A stretch of 64,000 bases of DNA from Lewinellaceae bacterium (GTDB lineage Bacteria; Bacteroidota; Bacteroidia; Chitinophagales; Saprospiraceae): contig JACJYI010000004.1 of the NCBI GenBank assembly GCA_020636225.1, forward strand, positions 558,001 through 622,000, given 5' to 3'. Below, one piece after another: positions 10,047 through 18,185 of this stretch. Under the pieces are notes generated by a model that saw nothing but the letters and a program-made list of their open reading frames with translations, ran no database searches and was not told where the DNA came from. Position numbers and translations under genes: made by a program. Each line of letters starts with the position of its first letter. Within the stretch, counting starts at the first letter, position 1.

Positions 10047-10559
10047 CTACTCGCCCATCCGTTCAGACTGACGGCCTGTTCTTCTATCGGCAGAAAACTG
10101 GCCCTCCAGAACCTGTTTCAGGCGTTGTGGCTCCGGTGTCCCGATCATCACGTGCTTTTCCTTTCCCTTCACGCGATAGCGCACGCTGACCGCCTGCGTG
10201 CCGTGAATATTGTAGAGCATGCCTTTCGGCGTCACCCGAATGCCCAGGCCATAATACCAGGGTGTTCGGATGACCTTGACATCCATGAGCTGGTCAATGG
10301 GCAGGTTGATCCGGATCCACCCGATGCCATAACGCAACCATATTCCCTGACCATCCACCGAGACTTCCAACCGGTAGAACAGCAAGCCAATCAACCCGAT
10401 CAGTCCGATCAGCGGCAGACAGGCGGCTACCGGCAATGGTCGACTCCCCCATTGGAACCAACAGGCCAGGACCAGAAACACCATGACCGGGACCATCAGG
10501 GCGAGCATGATCCATCCGATTTGAGACTGTCGATAGTGTATCACTGTCATGATGACCAT
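10047..10559 (-). CDS. Small membrane protein with a PH-like soluble domain
   Basis: 170 residues. Two transmembrane segments (about 14-35 and 42-62) are followed by a soluble beta-rich segment (about 65-150: LEVSVDGQGIWLRYGIGWIRINLPIDQL and onward) that resembles bacterial PH-like domains found after paired membrane helices. No catalytic motif is visible. The C-terminus is basic and charged. The start could be 10559 or the second Met at 10550. It converges with the cupin gene with almost no space. The family is not recognised with certainty. Confidence 0.7.
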   Translation of the reverse strand: MVIMTVIHYRQSQIGWIMLALMVPVMVFLVLACWFQWGSRPLPVAACLPLIGLIGLIGLLFYRLEVSVDGQGIWLRYGIGWIRINLPIDQLMDVKVIRTPWYYGLGIRVTPKGMLYNIHGTQAVSVRYRVKGKEKHVMIGTPEPQRLKQVLEGQFSADRRTGRQSERMGE

Positions 10560-10725
10560 AATTTTGAATAACCAATATACATGCTGCAGCGAATCCGGGC
10601 AGGAGGATACGACGAACGACCTTGTTCAATAGATGTAAGGAAGACAGGGGAGGTTGAAGAACCACTCAGTCCTTCGTGTCGGGTGCAGATAACTTGGAGG
10701 ACCATGGTCGGACCCGGTCATTCCC

Positions 10726-10733
10726 TACCTTTG
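10726..10733 (+). promoter_or_regulatory. Bacteroidota-type -7 box before marC
   Basis: TACCTTTG matches TAnnTTTG, the -7 element of Bacteroidota housekeeping promoters, and ends 17 bases before the marC ATG. No clear TTTG -33 partner is seen at the usual distance. It probably drives marC and mutM together. Confidence 0.45.
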
Positions 10734-10750
10734 TCCGAACAACCCTCCCC

Positions 10751-11389
10751 ATGTCTGATACGCTGGCATTCGCCCTTCTGTGCCTGACCTCGTTTTTTAC
10801 TTTGATCAATCCGATCGGGACGATGCCGATCTTCATGACCATGACTGCCAACCTGGATCCGAAAAGCCGGTCACGGACAGCATTGAAAGCATCCATCGTG
10901 GCCTTTCTGACGCTCATCCTCTTCTCCTTTTCCGGGCAGTTGTTGTTTCAATTCTTTGGCATATCCGTCAACAGCTTCCGGGTAGTGGGTGGTGTGATCT
11001 TCTTCCTGATGGGTATGGACATGCTCCAGGCACGGCTGAACAAGGTCAAAGTGCGCAAACAAGACGTCCACACGTACGTCAACGACATCTCCGTCACCCC
11101 GCTGGCCATTCCGATGATCGCCGGACCCGGCTCCATGACCAATGCCATTGTCCTGATGGAAGATGCCGGCAACAGCCTGGAAAAAGCCATCCTCATCGGA
11201 TCGATCTTCCTGGTCATGACCTTTACCTATCTGATCCTCTTCAGTTCGACCAGGATCATCCGGGTCCTGGGAGATACCGGGAATACCGTGCTGATGCGCC
11301 TGATGGGCCTGATCGTCATGGTCATTGCCGTGGAATTCCTGTTCTCCGGGCTCAAGCCCATCCTCCAGGATATTTTCCAGATCAATTGA
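10751..11389 (+). CDS. marC: MarC family integral membrane protein
   Basis: 212 residues with six predicted transmembrane segments. The opening segment contains the family signature FFTLINPIGTMPIFM, and the middle holds TPLAIPMIAGPGSMTNAI, the second conserved block of the MarC/UPF0056 family. MarC proteins sit in the inner membrane; their transport role is unsettled and the historic link to multiple antibiotic resistance is not supported. An upstream in-frame start exists at 10676, but ATG 10751 places the first membrane helix at the N-terminus and follows a promoter-like box. mutM begins 10 bases after its stop, so the two are probably co-transcribed. Confidence 0.9.
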   Translation: MSDTLAFALLCLTSFFTLINPIGTMPIFMTMTANLDPKSRSRTALKASIVAFLTLILFSFSGQLLFQFFGISVNSFRVVGGVIFFLMGMDMLQARLNKVKVRKQDVHTYVNDISVTPLAIPMIAGPGSMTNAIVLMEDAGNSLEKAILIGSIFLVMTFTYLILFSSTRIIRVLGDTGNTVLMRLMGLIVMVIAVEFLFSGLKPILQDIFQIN

Positions 11390-11399
11390 TCCTGTTCTC

Positions 11400-12185
11400 A
11401 TGCCCGAACTTCCCGAGGTCGAATCCTTCCGACTGCGCTTTGACCGGCAGATCCTGAACAGGAAAATTTCAGATGTAAAGGTTCTGGATGACAAGGTCCT
11501 CCGTGGATACCCGGCAGCTGCCTTGCATTCCTTCCTGACAGGAGCGAGCTTCAGCAGCACGACACGCAGGGGGAAATACTTCCTTGCGCACAGGTCGACA
11601 GGGAAATGGCTGCACATCCATCTGGGGATGACCGGTGATATGATCCTCTTTGATCCCTCTGATGAATGTCCACGATTCACCCGGATCATCCTGCATTTCG
11701 AAACAGGGAATGCTATGGCCTATGCCGATATGCGGAAATTCGGCCGGTTCTACCCCGTAGCCGATCTGGAACGGTTCCTCAGGGAGCACCGGCTGGGACC
11801 CGATGGTTTGGCTATCACACAGCAACAGTGGTTGGAGGCCCTTCATCAGCGGAAGGGTATCCTGAAAGCGGTCCTGCTGGATCAATCCGTTGTTGCCGGC
11901 CTGGGGAACCTGTATATCGATGAGATCTGCCTGCAGACGGGTATTCATCCTGGGTCACGCGTGGAATATATCCCGGAACAACAGCTGATCCAGATGCATC
12001 AGGTTATGGTGAAGTTGTTTCATGATGCTATCGATCGACAAGCGGATACAGCCACTTATCCCACGAAATCCCTGTGGGCCTGGAGAGAAGCAGGTTACCA
12101 TTTTCCGGATGGGCGGGGTCCTGTTGAAACAATGACCCTGGCCGGTCGGACCACCTGTGTATTGCCGGATCAGATCCGTTATTGA
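11400..12185 (+). CDS. mutM: Formamidopyrimidine-DNA glycosylase (Fpg/MutM family), zincless
   Basis: 261 residues starting MPELPEVESF, which gives the catalytic Pro and Glu after Met removal. Further family features are Lys in RRGKYFL (residue 59), HIHLGMTG, ADMRKFGRF, and the H2TH block QSVVAGLGNLYIDE. Such enzymes excise oxidised purines such as 8-oxoguanine and cut the abasic site. The C-terminal finger is unusual: the family normally has four Cys ligands, but here the last 24 residues keep the DNA-contacting Arg (AGRTTC) with only one Cys (253), so zinc cannot bind in the usual way. This recalls the zincless finger of eukaryotic NEIL1. An earlier in-frame start was rejected because MPELPE must be N-terminal. 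Confidence 0.9.
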   Translation: MPELPEVESFRLRFDRQILNRKISDVKVLDDKVLRGYPAAALHSFLTGASFSSTTRRGKYFLAHRSTGKWLHIHLGMTGDMILFDPSDECPRFTRIILHFETGNAMAYADMRKFGRFYPVADLERFLREHRLGPDGLAITQQQWLEALHQRKGILKAVLLDQSVVAGLGNLYIDEICLQTGIHPGSRVEYIPEQQLIQMHQVMVKLFHDAIDRQADTATYPTKSLWAWREAGYHFPDGRGPVETMTLAGRTTCVLPDQIRY

Positions 12186-13339
12186 CCATGCGGATGGGTC
12201 TCTATGCGAATCCCCTCCTTTCTCAGGCGGTCTACCAGATCCATGCCCAGGGCCTCCACCGGCGTCCGCACACCGGAGATCAGTCGGTGAGCCGCCAGTC
12301 GGTCCCGCATGGTAAAGGCCGCTTCCGTCAGCATCTTGGCGGTCTCATCGTAACCGGGGTCACCCCCTGAAACAATGGTCTCCATCTGCAATTTGCCGGC
12401 CTGTCCGATGGCCCGAACCTCGAACCGGCTTTTGCTGCGCGTCTCCGCTGATGGTCCAGTCCCCGGTCGAAACCTGTTGAATAACCAGTTGCGTGTCGCT
12501 GCAAAACGCACCAGGATAAACACAGCTGCGATCGGTACGATCAACCGGACAACCTTCCAGAAACTACTGAGGGTAAAGAACTGGCCATAGGCGAATGCCT
12601 CACCATAGTCATCCGGCAATTGACGGGCGCTGCGCTTGACAATATGCGGATCCACCACAGGCATGGGAATAGCCCATCGATCGACCAGACGACTGAAATG
12701 GATCTTGAGGTCCAGGCGGGGTGTATCCGGATGTCGAGGCCCCGAGGACAATCGTTCCTCCCGATGCACGGTCCGACGATAGATGGCATGGATGGCCGTC
12801 GTCCAGGTTCCTCCCGAAAAGGTGGCATTCGTACGCAGGAAGGTTCGAACCGTCTTGGGGCTCTCCCTCGGCAGTGAACGGGCGGTCAGCCAGGTGGCCA
12901 GATCAGCTGGAATACTATCAAAACCGCAACAATTCACCAGGCAGACTCCGACTTGCTGTGCTTCCTGGTGATACCGGGAATAGACCTGATGGACGAATGC
13001 CGGTTCGCCGGTGATGTCGAGGTAATGGGTACCTGTGGTGATACATGCCTTGACCACGGATTCGCCGTACCAGTTGAAGGGACCGGCGGTGTTGATCAGG
13101 ATGGTGGCCTGGGCGGTCATGGCTTCCAGAGACTGAAGGTCTCCCGAATCTGCCCGGATACAGCCCATCTCCATATCTCCGATTTGCTGCCGCAGTTGCT
13201 CCAGCTTCTCGATCGATCGACCGGCGATGGCAAAACGGAACCCTTCAGGGGACTGCTTCTCTGCCAGCCTGGCTGCCACCAGCCGGCCTGTAAAACCGGT
13301 GGCACCAAACAGAATGATATCATAGGGACGTGTCGTCAT
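12179..13339 (-). CDS. Saccharopine dehydrogenase-like / trans-acting enoyl reductase family protein
   Basis: 386 residues. The N-terminal Rossmann fold has GATGFTGRLVAARL (nucleotide-binding glycine loop, residues about 12-25) and IAGRS at the end of the next strand. The block INTAGPFNWYGESVVKACI with HYLDITGE is typical of the family that includes mycobacterial trans-acting enoyl reductase and saccharopine dehydrogenase-like oxidoreductases. A single hydrophobic helix (about 265-282, VPIAAVFILVRFA) suggests membrane contact. The true substrate is unknown; a lipid-related reduction is a reasonable guess. Its stop overlaps the convergent mutM stop by 7 bases, and tag lies 47 bases upstream, so tag and this gene may form one unit. 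Confidence 0.8.
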   Translation of the reverse strand: MTTRPYDIILFGATGFTGRLVAARLAEKQSPEGFRFAIAGRSIEKLEQLRQQIGDMEMGCIRADSGDLQSLEAMTAQATILINTAGPFNWYGESVVKACITTGTHYLDITGEPAFVHQVYSRYHQEAQQVGVCLVNCCGFDSIPADLATWLTARSLPRESPKTVRTFLRTNATFSGGTWTTAIHAIYRRTVHREERLSSGPRHPDTPRLDLKIHFSRLVDRWAIPMPVVDPHIVKRSARQLPDDYGEAFAYGQFFTLSSFWKVVRLIVPIAAVFILVRFAATRNWLFNRFRPGTGPSAETRSKSRFEVRAIGQAGKLQMETIVSGGDPGYDETAKMLTEAAFTMRDRLAAHRLISGVRTPVEALGMDLVDRLRKEGIRIETHPHGQ

Positions 13340-13386
13340 CGTTGGTTACAATTTCTTTGCAAATGGATTCTGAATGATCAGGTTGG

Positions 13387-13950
13387 CTAGAGTTCCTTTC
13401 TGATAGCACAACCCTCCAGGTGATCGTTGACCATGCCCATGGCCTGCATGTGGGCATACATGGTCACCGGACCGACGAAAGTAAAGCCCCTGGCCTTGAG
13501 ATCCTTGCTGATCCGGAGGGATGTCGGCGATTGGCTCATTTGCAGGAGGGTATCATGGGTGATCCGTTCCGGTCGTTCCTCTTTCGGCGGGACTCTCGAC
13601 CAGAAAAAATCCGCGAGTGACTCGCCTTGATCGTACATGCGACAAACCGCCCGGGCATTCTGGATGGTCGCCTCGATCTTTCGGCGATTGCGCACAATAC
13701 CCGCATCCGCCATCAACCGCTCGATTTCCGTTGGTCCAAAAGCAGCAATCCGTCGAACATCAAATCCCGCGAAGGCTTCCCGGAAATTTTCCCGCTTGCG
13801 CAAGATGGTCAGCCAGCTCAGGCCACTTTGGAAGCCCTCGAGACAGATCTTTTCAAACAAACGGATCTCGTCATGAACCGGTCTACCCCATTCCTGATCA
13901 TGATAGTGCTGGTAGAACGGGTCATCTCCGCACCACCAGCAACGGATCAT
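13387..13950 (-). CDS. tag: DNA-3-methyladenine glycosylase I
   Basis: 187 residues from ATG 13950 (MIRCWWCGDDPFYQHYHDQEWG). With this start the zinc ligands fall exactly where the E. coli enzyme has them: Cys4 and His17, with the C-terminal pair in DHLEGC four residues apart. That is why the longer frame starting at 13992 was not used. The catalytic pocket segment SGLSWLTILRKRENFREAFAGFD is present. The enzyme removes 3-methyladenine from alkylated DNA as the first step of base excision repair. It is divergent from the OmpA-type gene and sits close to mutM, giving two glycosylases within 3 kb. Confidence 0.95.
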   Translation of the reverse strand: MIRCWWCGDDPFYQHYHDQEWGRPVHDEIRLFEKICLEGFQSGLSWLTILRKRENFREAFAGFDVRRIAAFGPTEIERLMADAGIVRNRRKIEATIQNARAVCRMYDQGESLADFFWSRVPPKEERPERITHDTLLQMSQSPTSLRISKDLKARGFTFVGPVTMYAHMQAMGMVNDHLEGCAIRKEL

Positions 13951-14123
13951 CCCATCTTCACCCTGCTTCAGTCCTTTGGATAACGGTTTCATTCGGGGAA
14001 GTTCGTGAAATCATCAGAATCCCAATAGAACCTCCTTCCTGACCCGGACGACCTGCTATCTTTATCTGCTCTGGATCACAGACGAAATCAGATGGAACGA
14101 CGTTGTATCAACGATCCTGCTGC

Positions 14124-16031
14124 ATGAGAATACTTGTTTACATCCTGATCCTGCTGGCTGGCCTGCCTGCATCTGCTATCGGGCAATCATACCAGCCCAA
14201 GCCAAAAGCAGAAGCCTGTTTTCAAAAAGCCAAACAGGCTGCCAGGGAAAAGAAGGCTGAAAAGGCCCTGGGTTACTACCAGAAGGCTGTGGAAATTGAT
14301 CCTGAATTTTATGAAGCCCAGGCGCAATACGCGATTTTACTGAACCGTCTGGGACGCCATCAGGAGGCCATACCCGCACTGGAAACCCTCTTGCAGATGG
14401 ATCCAGCCCGTGAACCGTACATTCATTTCCAGCTCGGAAAACTCTATGCTGACCAGGACCAGCTGGAGAAAGCGGCAGGCCATCTCGAGATATTTGCAAA
14501 GACTCCGGGCCTGGATGAAGAAGACCTGGCCACGGCAGAACAAATGGTCAATACATTCAGGTTCCGGATGAAGGCTATGGCCCAACCGGTCGAGTTCGAT
14601 CCGGTTTCCCTGAGTGATGCGATCAACAGTCGCGGAGACGAATTCAATCCAAGCTTCACAGCTGATGGCCAAACGATCGTCTTCACTCGAAATGACGGGC
14701 GGCAGGAAGATTTTTACAGCAGTGTGGTTCAACATGGAACCTGGCAGGAAGCCCAACCCCTGCTCGACTTGAATACACGGGACAATGAAGGCGCACATTG
14801 CCTGAGCAAGGATGGAAGAACCATGTATTTCACAGCCTGTCAGCGAGCTGATGGCCTGGGTTCCTGTGACCTGTACATGACCGTTTGGAAATCAGGACGG
14901 TGGAGTGATCCCGTCAATCTGGGAGGCAGTGTGAACAGCCGACACTGGGATTCGCAACCTACTCTTTCTGCGGATGAACGATTGCTGATCTTCTCCTCCA
15001 AACGACCGGATGGCCAGGGTGGAGCTGATCTATGGTACACCACTCGTCGTACAGGCGGGACTTGGCAGAAGGCCAGACCCTTACCCGGGGAGATCAATAC
15101 CCGGGCGGATGAGGAGACACCTTATCTCCATGCCGATGGAAAGACCCTCTACTTCTCTTCCAACGGTCATCCGGGTATGGGATTGCAGGACCTGTTCGTC
15201 AGTCGATGGATCGGGGACTCCATCTGGTCGAAACCCGAAAACCTGGGTTATCCGATCAACACCAGCGAACAGGAACAGGCCATGACCGTGGGATTGGATG
15301 GAAGAACAGCCTATTTCAGTTCAAATCGCCGGGCGGACGGTCAAACCACTGATTATGATCTTTACACCTTTACCATCCCTGAAGAGCGACAGGGACTGCC
15401 GGTGACCTATGTGTCCGGACAGGTGCGGTCCACCTCTGGTGAAGGACTACCGGCCCGCATTCTCTTTCAACCGCTCGACAATGCGAGCTGGGTGACCGAT
15501 ACTGTTGACGCCGGGCCGGATGGCCGGTATCTGATCTGTCTGCCGGCAGGTCAGCGCTATGGCATGATCATCGAACATCCGGGATACAGTTTCTATTCCC
15601 AGCAGGTCGATCTGAATGACGAGCTGGCTTTTCATCCCTATCATATTGATGCGATCCTGTTTCCTGTTCTGCCTGGCGATACACAGGACCGGGTTGCCAT
15701 TGTTCTGAAGAATATCCTCTTTGACAGCGGCAGTGCCAGCTTGTTGCCATCCTCCTCCTTTGAGCTGGAACAAGTCAAAGGCCTACTTTTAGAACACCCC
15801 GATCTCTCTGTTCGCATTGATGGGCATACGGACGATGTCGGTGATCCTTCATCGAACAGACAGTTGTCTGAGAAACGAGCCAATGCAGTGGTTGACTGGC
15901 TGGTCAAAGCGGGAATTGACCGGGGGCGATTGACTGCTCAGGGATGGGGTGAAACCCGGCCGCTGGTACCCAATGACTCCCCCGAAAACAGGCAATTGAA
16001 CAGAAGAACAGAATTGGTTTTACTCCCCTGA
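14124..16031 (+). CDS. TPR / PD40 beta-propeller / OmpA-like envelope protein
   Basis: 635 residues from ATG 14124 (MRILVYILILLAGLPASAIG); the TTG at 14103 was rejected because the signal peptide starts at the ATG. Order: signal peptide; TPRs (about 25-130); PD40/WD40-like propeller blades (about 160-430, repeated F.S.RPDGQGG.D.W and Y.SS..H.G.G..D motifs); a carboxypeptidase-regulatory-like strand region (about 435-520); and an OmpA C-terminal peptidoglycan-binding domain (IDGHTDDVGD, with NRQLSEKRA). Proteins with this order are common in Bacteroidota, some tied to the outer membrane, gliding or T9SS. Here it stands alone, divergent from tag. A TATCTTTA box lies about 60 bases upstream. Confidence 0.88.
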   Translation: MRILVYILILLAGLPASAIGQSYQPKPKAEACFQKAKQAAREKKAEKALGYYQKAVEIDPEFYEAQAQYAILLNRLGRHQEAIPALETLLQMDPAREPYIHFQLGKLYADQDQLEKAAGHLEIFAKTPGLDEEDLATAEQMVNTFRFRMKAMAQPVEFDPVSLSDAINSRGDEFNPSFTADGQTIVFTRNDGRQEDFYSSVVQHGTWQEAQPLLDLNTRDNEGAHCLSKDGRTMYFTACQRADGLGSCDLYMTVWKSGRWSDPVNLGGSVNSRHWDSQPTLSADERLLIFSSKRPDGQGGADLWYTTRRTGGTWQKARPLPGEINTRADEETPYLHADGKTLYFSSNGHPGMGLQDLFVSRWIGDSIWSKPENLGYPINTSEQEQAMTVGLDGRTAYFSSNRRADGQTTDYDLYTFTIPEERQGLPVTYVSGQVRSTSGEGLPARILFQPLDNASWVTDTVDAGPDGRYLICLPAGQRYGMIIEHPGYSFYSQQVDLNDELAFHPYHIDAILFPVLPGDTQDRVAIVLKNILFDSGSASLLPSSSFELEQVKGLLLEHPDLSVRIDGHTDDVGDPSSNRQLSEKRANAVVDWLVKAGIDRGRLTAQGWGETRPLVPNDSPENRQLNRRTELVLLP

Positions 16032-16041
16032 GGAAAGAAAC

Positions 16042-16049
16042 TAACTTTG
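16042..16049 (+). promoter_or_regulatory. Bacteroidota-type -7 box before hydrolase
   Basis: TAACTTTG matches TAnnTTTG and ends 20 bases before the ATG at 16070, separating this gene from the OmpA-like gene upstream. No convincing -33 element was found. Confidence 0.45.
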
Positions 16050-16069
16050 CCCGCGGAAACCTGAAACGC

Positions 16070-16861
16070 ATGTCATCCATTCCTGTCGTCAAATACGGAT
16101 CAGGACCCATTCCTGTCTTTCTTCTTCATGGATTTTGCGAGGATCGACGGATCTTTGAACAGATCCTGCCAGGTCTGGACCAGAAAAAATATACCTGCTA
16201 TCTACCCGATCTGCCGGGGTTTGGCGACGCGGCTAACCTGGGATTGCTGGAATTCTCCATGACCGGTTATGCTGACCAGGTCAGAGACTGGATCGTCGAT
16301 CATAATAAAGGAAAGGTGATTCTCGCCGGACACAGCATGGGGGGATATGTTGCGCTTGAGTTTGCGTCGCATTATCCGGAAATGCTGCACGGGGTGATCC
16401 TGATGCACAGCCAGATCCAGGCGGATTCTCCCGAACGACGTGAATCAAGAGATGAGCATCTGGCATTTCTGGAAAAGAATGGACTGGCCAATTATGCAAA
16501 ACGATTGATACCGGCCCTCTACAAACCCTCCTTTCGGCAGTCTCATTCCGATTGGATCAACCTTTGGATTCAGCGCGTTTCCCTCTACAGCGATCGCGGG
16601 GTCAGTTTGGCGATCCAGGCCATGCGCGATCGAAAGGACCTCCGGGAAATGATCAGAGAATTACCGATCCCGCTGGGATATATTGCCGGTGCTGAAGATC
16701 CTGTCATTGCCAGGGAGGTCAGCCTGGAGGAAAGCCACCTGGCATCGATCACCAACTTTCATATGCTGAACGGAGCAGGACATATGGGCATGATCGAGGA
16801 TAGTGATGCCTTTCTGGAGGCCCTGATCAGTTGTATTGACAGCATTATGGTATCCTCTTAA
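16070..16861 (+). CDS. Alpha/beta-fold hydrolase
   Basis: 263 residues. The fold is shown by the oxyanion segment LLHGFCEDRRIF, the nucleophile elbow GHSMGGYVALEFAS (Ser near residue 89), the acidic residue in YIAGAEDPVI and the catalytic His in NGAGHMGMIED. The substrate is undetermined; the lid region is typical of carboxylesterase or epoxide-hydrolase-like members. It overlaps the convergent mazG-like gene by 4 bases at the stop codons. A second, distinct alpha/beta hydrolase lies at 19343, on the other side of the proposed origin, but the two share only family motifs. Confidence 0.88.
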   Translation: MSSIPVVKYGSGPIPVFLLHGFCEDRRIFEQILPGLDQKKYTCYLPDLPGFGDAANLGLLEFSMTGYADQVRDWIVDHNKGKVILAGHSMGGYVALEFASHYPEMLHGVILMHSQIQADSPERRESRDEHLAFLEKNGLANYAKRLIPALYKPSFRQSHSDWINLWIQRVSLYSDRGVSLAIQAMRDRKDLREMIRELPIPLGYIAGAEDPVIAREVSLEESHLASITNFHMLNGAGHMGMIEDSDAFLEALISCIDSIMVSS

Positions 16862-17214
16862 TCGGGACGTTTTTCCTCATGTAGTTTTGGATTGTCATGA
16901 TGGCGCTGATGATCCCGCATGGTCTTCTTTTTCATGCTTGACTCAAAAGCCGCGGTCAGGTCGACACCGGTCTGATTGGCCAGGCAGATCAGGACCCACA
17001 ACACATCAGCCATTTCCTCCCGGATATGTTCCTTGGCCTGAGCTGCTTCGTCATCACGTTTATAGCTCTGTTCGCCATAGGTACGTACCAGATGACGGGA
17101 CAGTTCGCCGACTTCTTCTACCAGGATACCCAGATTGGTCAATTCGTGAAAGTATCGGACACCATAGGTCTTGATCCAATGATCGACTTGTTCCTGTGCT
17201 TCGCGTATCGTCAT
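16858..17214 (-). CDS. MazG-like nucleotide pyrophosphohydrolase
   Basis: 118 residues from ATG 17214 (MTIREAQEQVDHWIKTYG). The metal-binding pattern of the all-alpha NTP pyrophosphatase family is present: EEVGELSRH in the first helix pair and EEMADVLWVLICLANQTGVDL in the second. Such single-domain proteins hydrolyse non-canonical or excess NTPs to NMP and pyrophosphate. The frame can be extended to 17304 without a stop, but that would run into dtd, and this ATG sits 2 bases after the dtd stop, which signals translational coupling. Together dtd and this gene look like a small housecleaning operon. Confidence 0.88.
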   Translation of the reverse strand: MTIREAQEQVDHWIKTYGVRYFHELTNLGILVEEVGELSRHLVRTYGEQSYKRDDEAAQAKEHIREEMADVLWVLICLANQTGVDLTAAFESSMKKKTMRDHQRHHDNPKLHEEKRPD

Positions 17215-17216
17215 GA

Positions 17217-17669
17217 TTATTCCCGGTTTTGACTGTCGATCATCAACGTGACGGGTCCGTCGTTCTGCAGGCGGACCTGCATGTCGGCACCAAAAATGCC
17301 ACATATTACGGTACAGGCCGCTGCCCGCTGGATCTCCTCGATGAAATACTCATAGAGTGGAACTGCCTGTTCCGGTCTGGCCGCCCGGATAAAAGACGGT
17401 CGATTGCCTTTTCTCGTGGAGGCATGGAGAGTAAACTGGCTGATCACCAGGATGGATCCATTGCTCTGACGAATATCCAGATTCATTTTTCCTTCTTCAT
17501 CGGCAAAGATCCGGATCTGACTGATCTTGCCGACGAGCCATTCAACATCTTCCCGGTTATCCGAGGATTCGATTCCCAGAAGGATCAAAAGTCCTGGTCC
17601 GATGCTTCGAGGCGGCTCATGCTGAAAATGAACGGACGCCTCTTTGACACGTTGTAACAAAGCCCGCAT
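17217..17669 (-). CDS. dtd: D-aminoacyl-tRNA deacylase
   Basis: 150 residues, the usual length for Dtd. The conserved active-site elements are present: SQFTLHASTRKGNRPSF and the C-terminal cross-subunit NDGPVTLMID containing the GPVT motif. The enzyme is a homodimer that releases D-amino acids (and glycine mischarged on tRNA-Ala) from tRNA. The N-terminus MRALLQRVKEASV is typical. It is the first gene left of the AT-rich region proposed as origin and is transcribed away from it, followed after 2 bases by the mazG-like gene. Confidence 0.95.
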   Translation of the reverse strand: MRALLQRVKEASVHFQHEPPRSIGPGLLILLGIESSDNREDVEWLVGKISQIRIFADEEGKMNLDIRQSNGSILVISQFTLHASTRKGNRPSFIRAARPEQAVPLYEYFIEEIQRAAACTVICGIFGADMQVRLQNDGPVTLMIDSQNRE

Positions 17670-17837
17670 AAGAAGTTATCCCCGATGATAAAAAGTAGAA
17701 TGTGTAATGACTTCGAGGCGAATGTCCACGAAATATTTGTTACCAACAAATCTACCCCTGTCGATGTTGGTTTGGAACCCGATTCTGCACATCCGCTAAC
17801 AATATGAAAATCTTGTATATATCGGGAGTTGTTGCGT

Positions 17838-17996
17838 TGGGGATAAGTGGCCAGAATGATGAAGTTGTTGATTCACCGCCAACATGAGCTTGTTATCTAC
17901 ATGGCGAAAAGAAGTCGACATTTTACTTGTCCACAGGTGTATATAAAGATGTTAATTAATTGAATACTAATTATTTACAACCTAATATATATGTGA
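17838..17996. other. Candidate chromosomal replication origin (oriC)
   Basis: The gap between dtd and ctaA (17670-18185) has no gene and is far more AT-rich than its surroundings. Against the DnaA box TTATCCACA it holds three 9-mers with one mismatch: 17838-17846 (reverse strand), TTATCTACA at 17893-17901 and TTGTCCACA at 17927-17935. Weaker two-mismatch copies lie at 17676-17684 and 18058-18066. A nearly pure A/T stretch at about 17941-17996 directly follows the boxes and would suit a DNA-unwinding element. Genes on both sides are transcribed outward, and third-codon composition changes across the region. Two parS-like sites follow within 3 kb. No dnaA gene is present, so this remains inference. 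Confidence 0.6.
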
Positions 17997-18185
17997 AAAG
18001 AAGCCTGGGGAATGTGAGTATCCATTCCACCAATTCTTCAGATGGAAAACAATACACATTTCCACACCCCTGATGATGGATATGTTTTTAAAAAGATTTA
18101 AAAGAAAGAAATCATAGATACTCATCAAAAGAGTTCAGATGGAAAGGCGGTGTGGCAGGTTACCTTTGGGACAATGCAGCAGGAT

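Noticed and set aside
10871..11689. A 272-codon minus-strand ORF across marC and mutM.
   Set aside because: His/Asp/Gly-rich shadow translation spanning two well-supported plus-strand genes.
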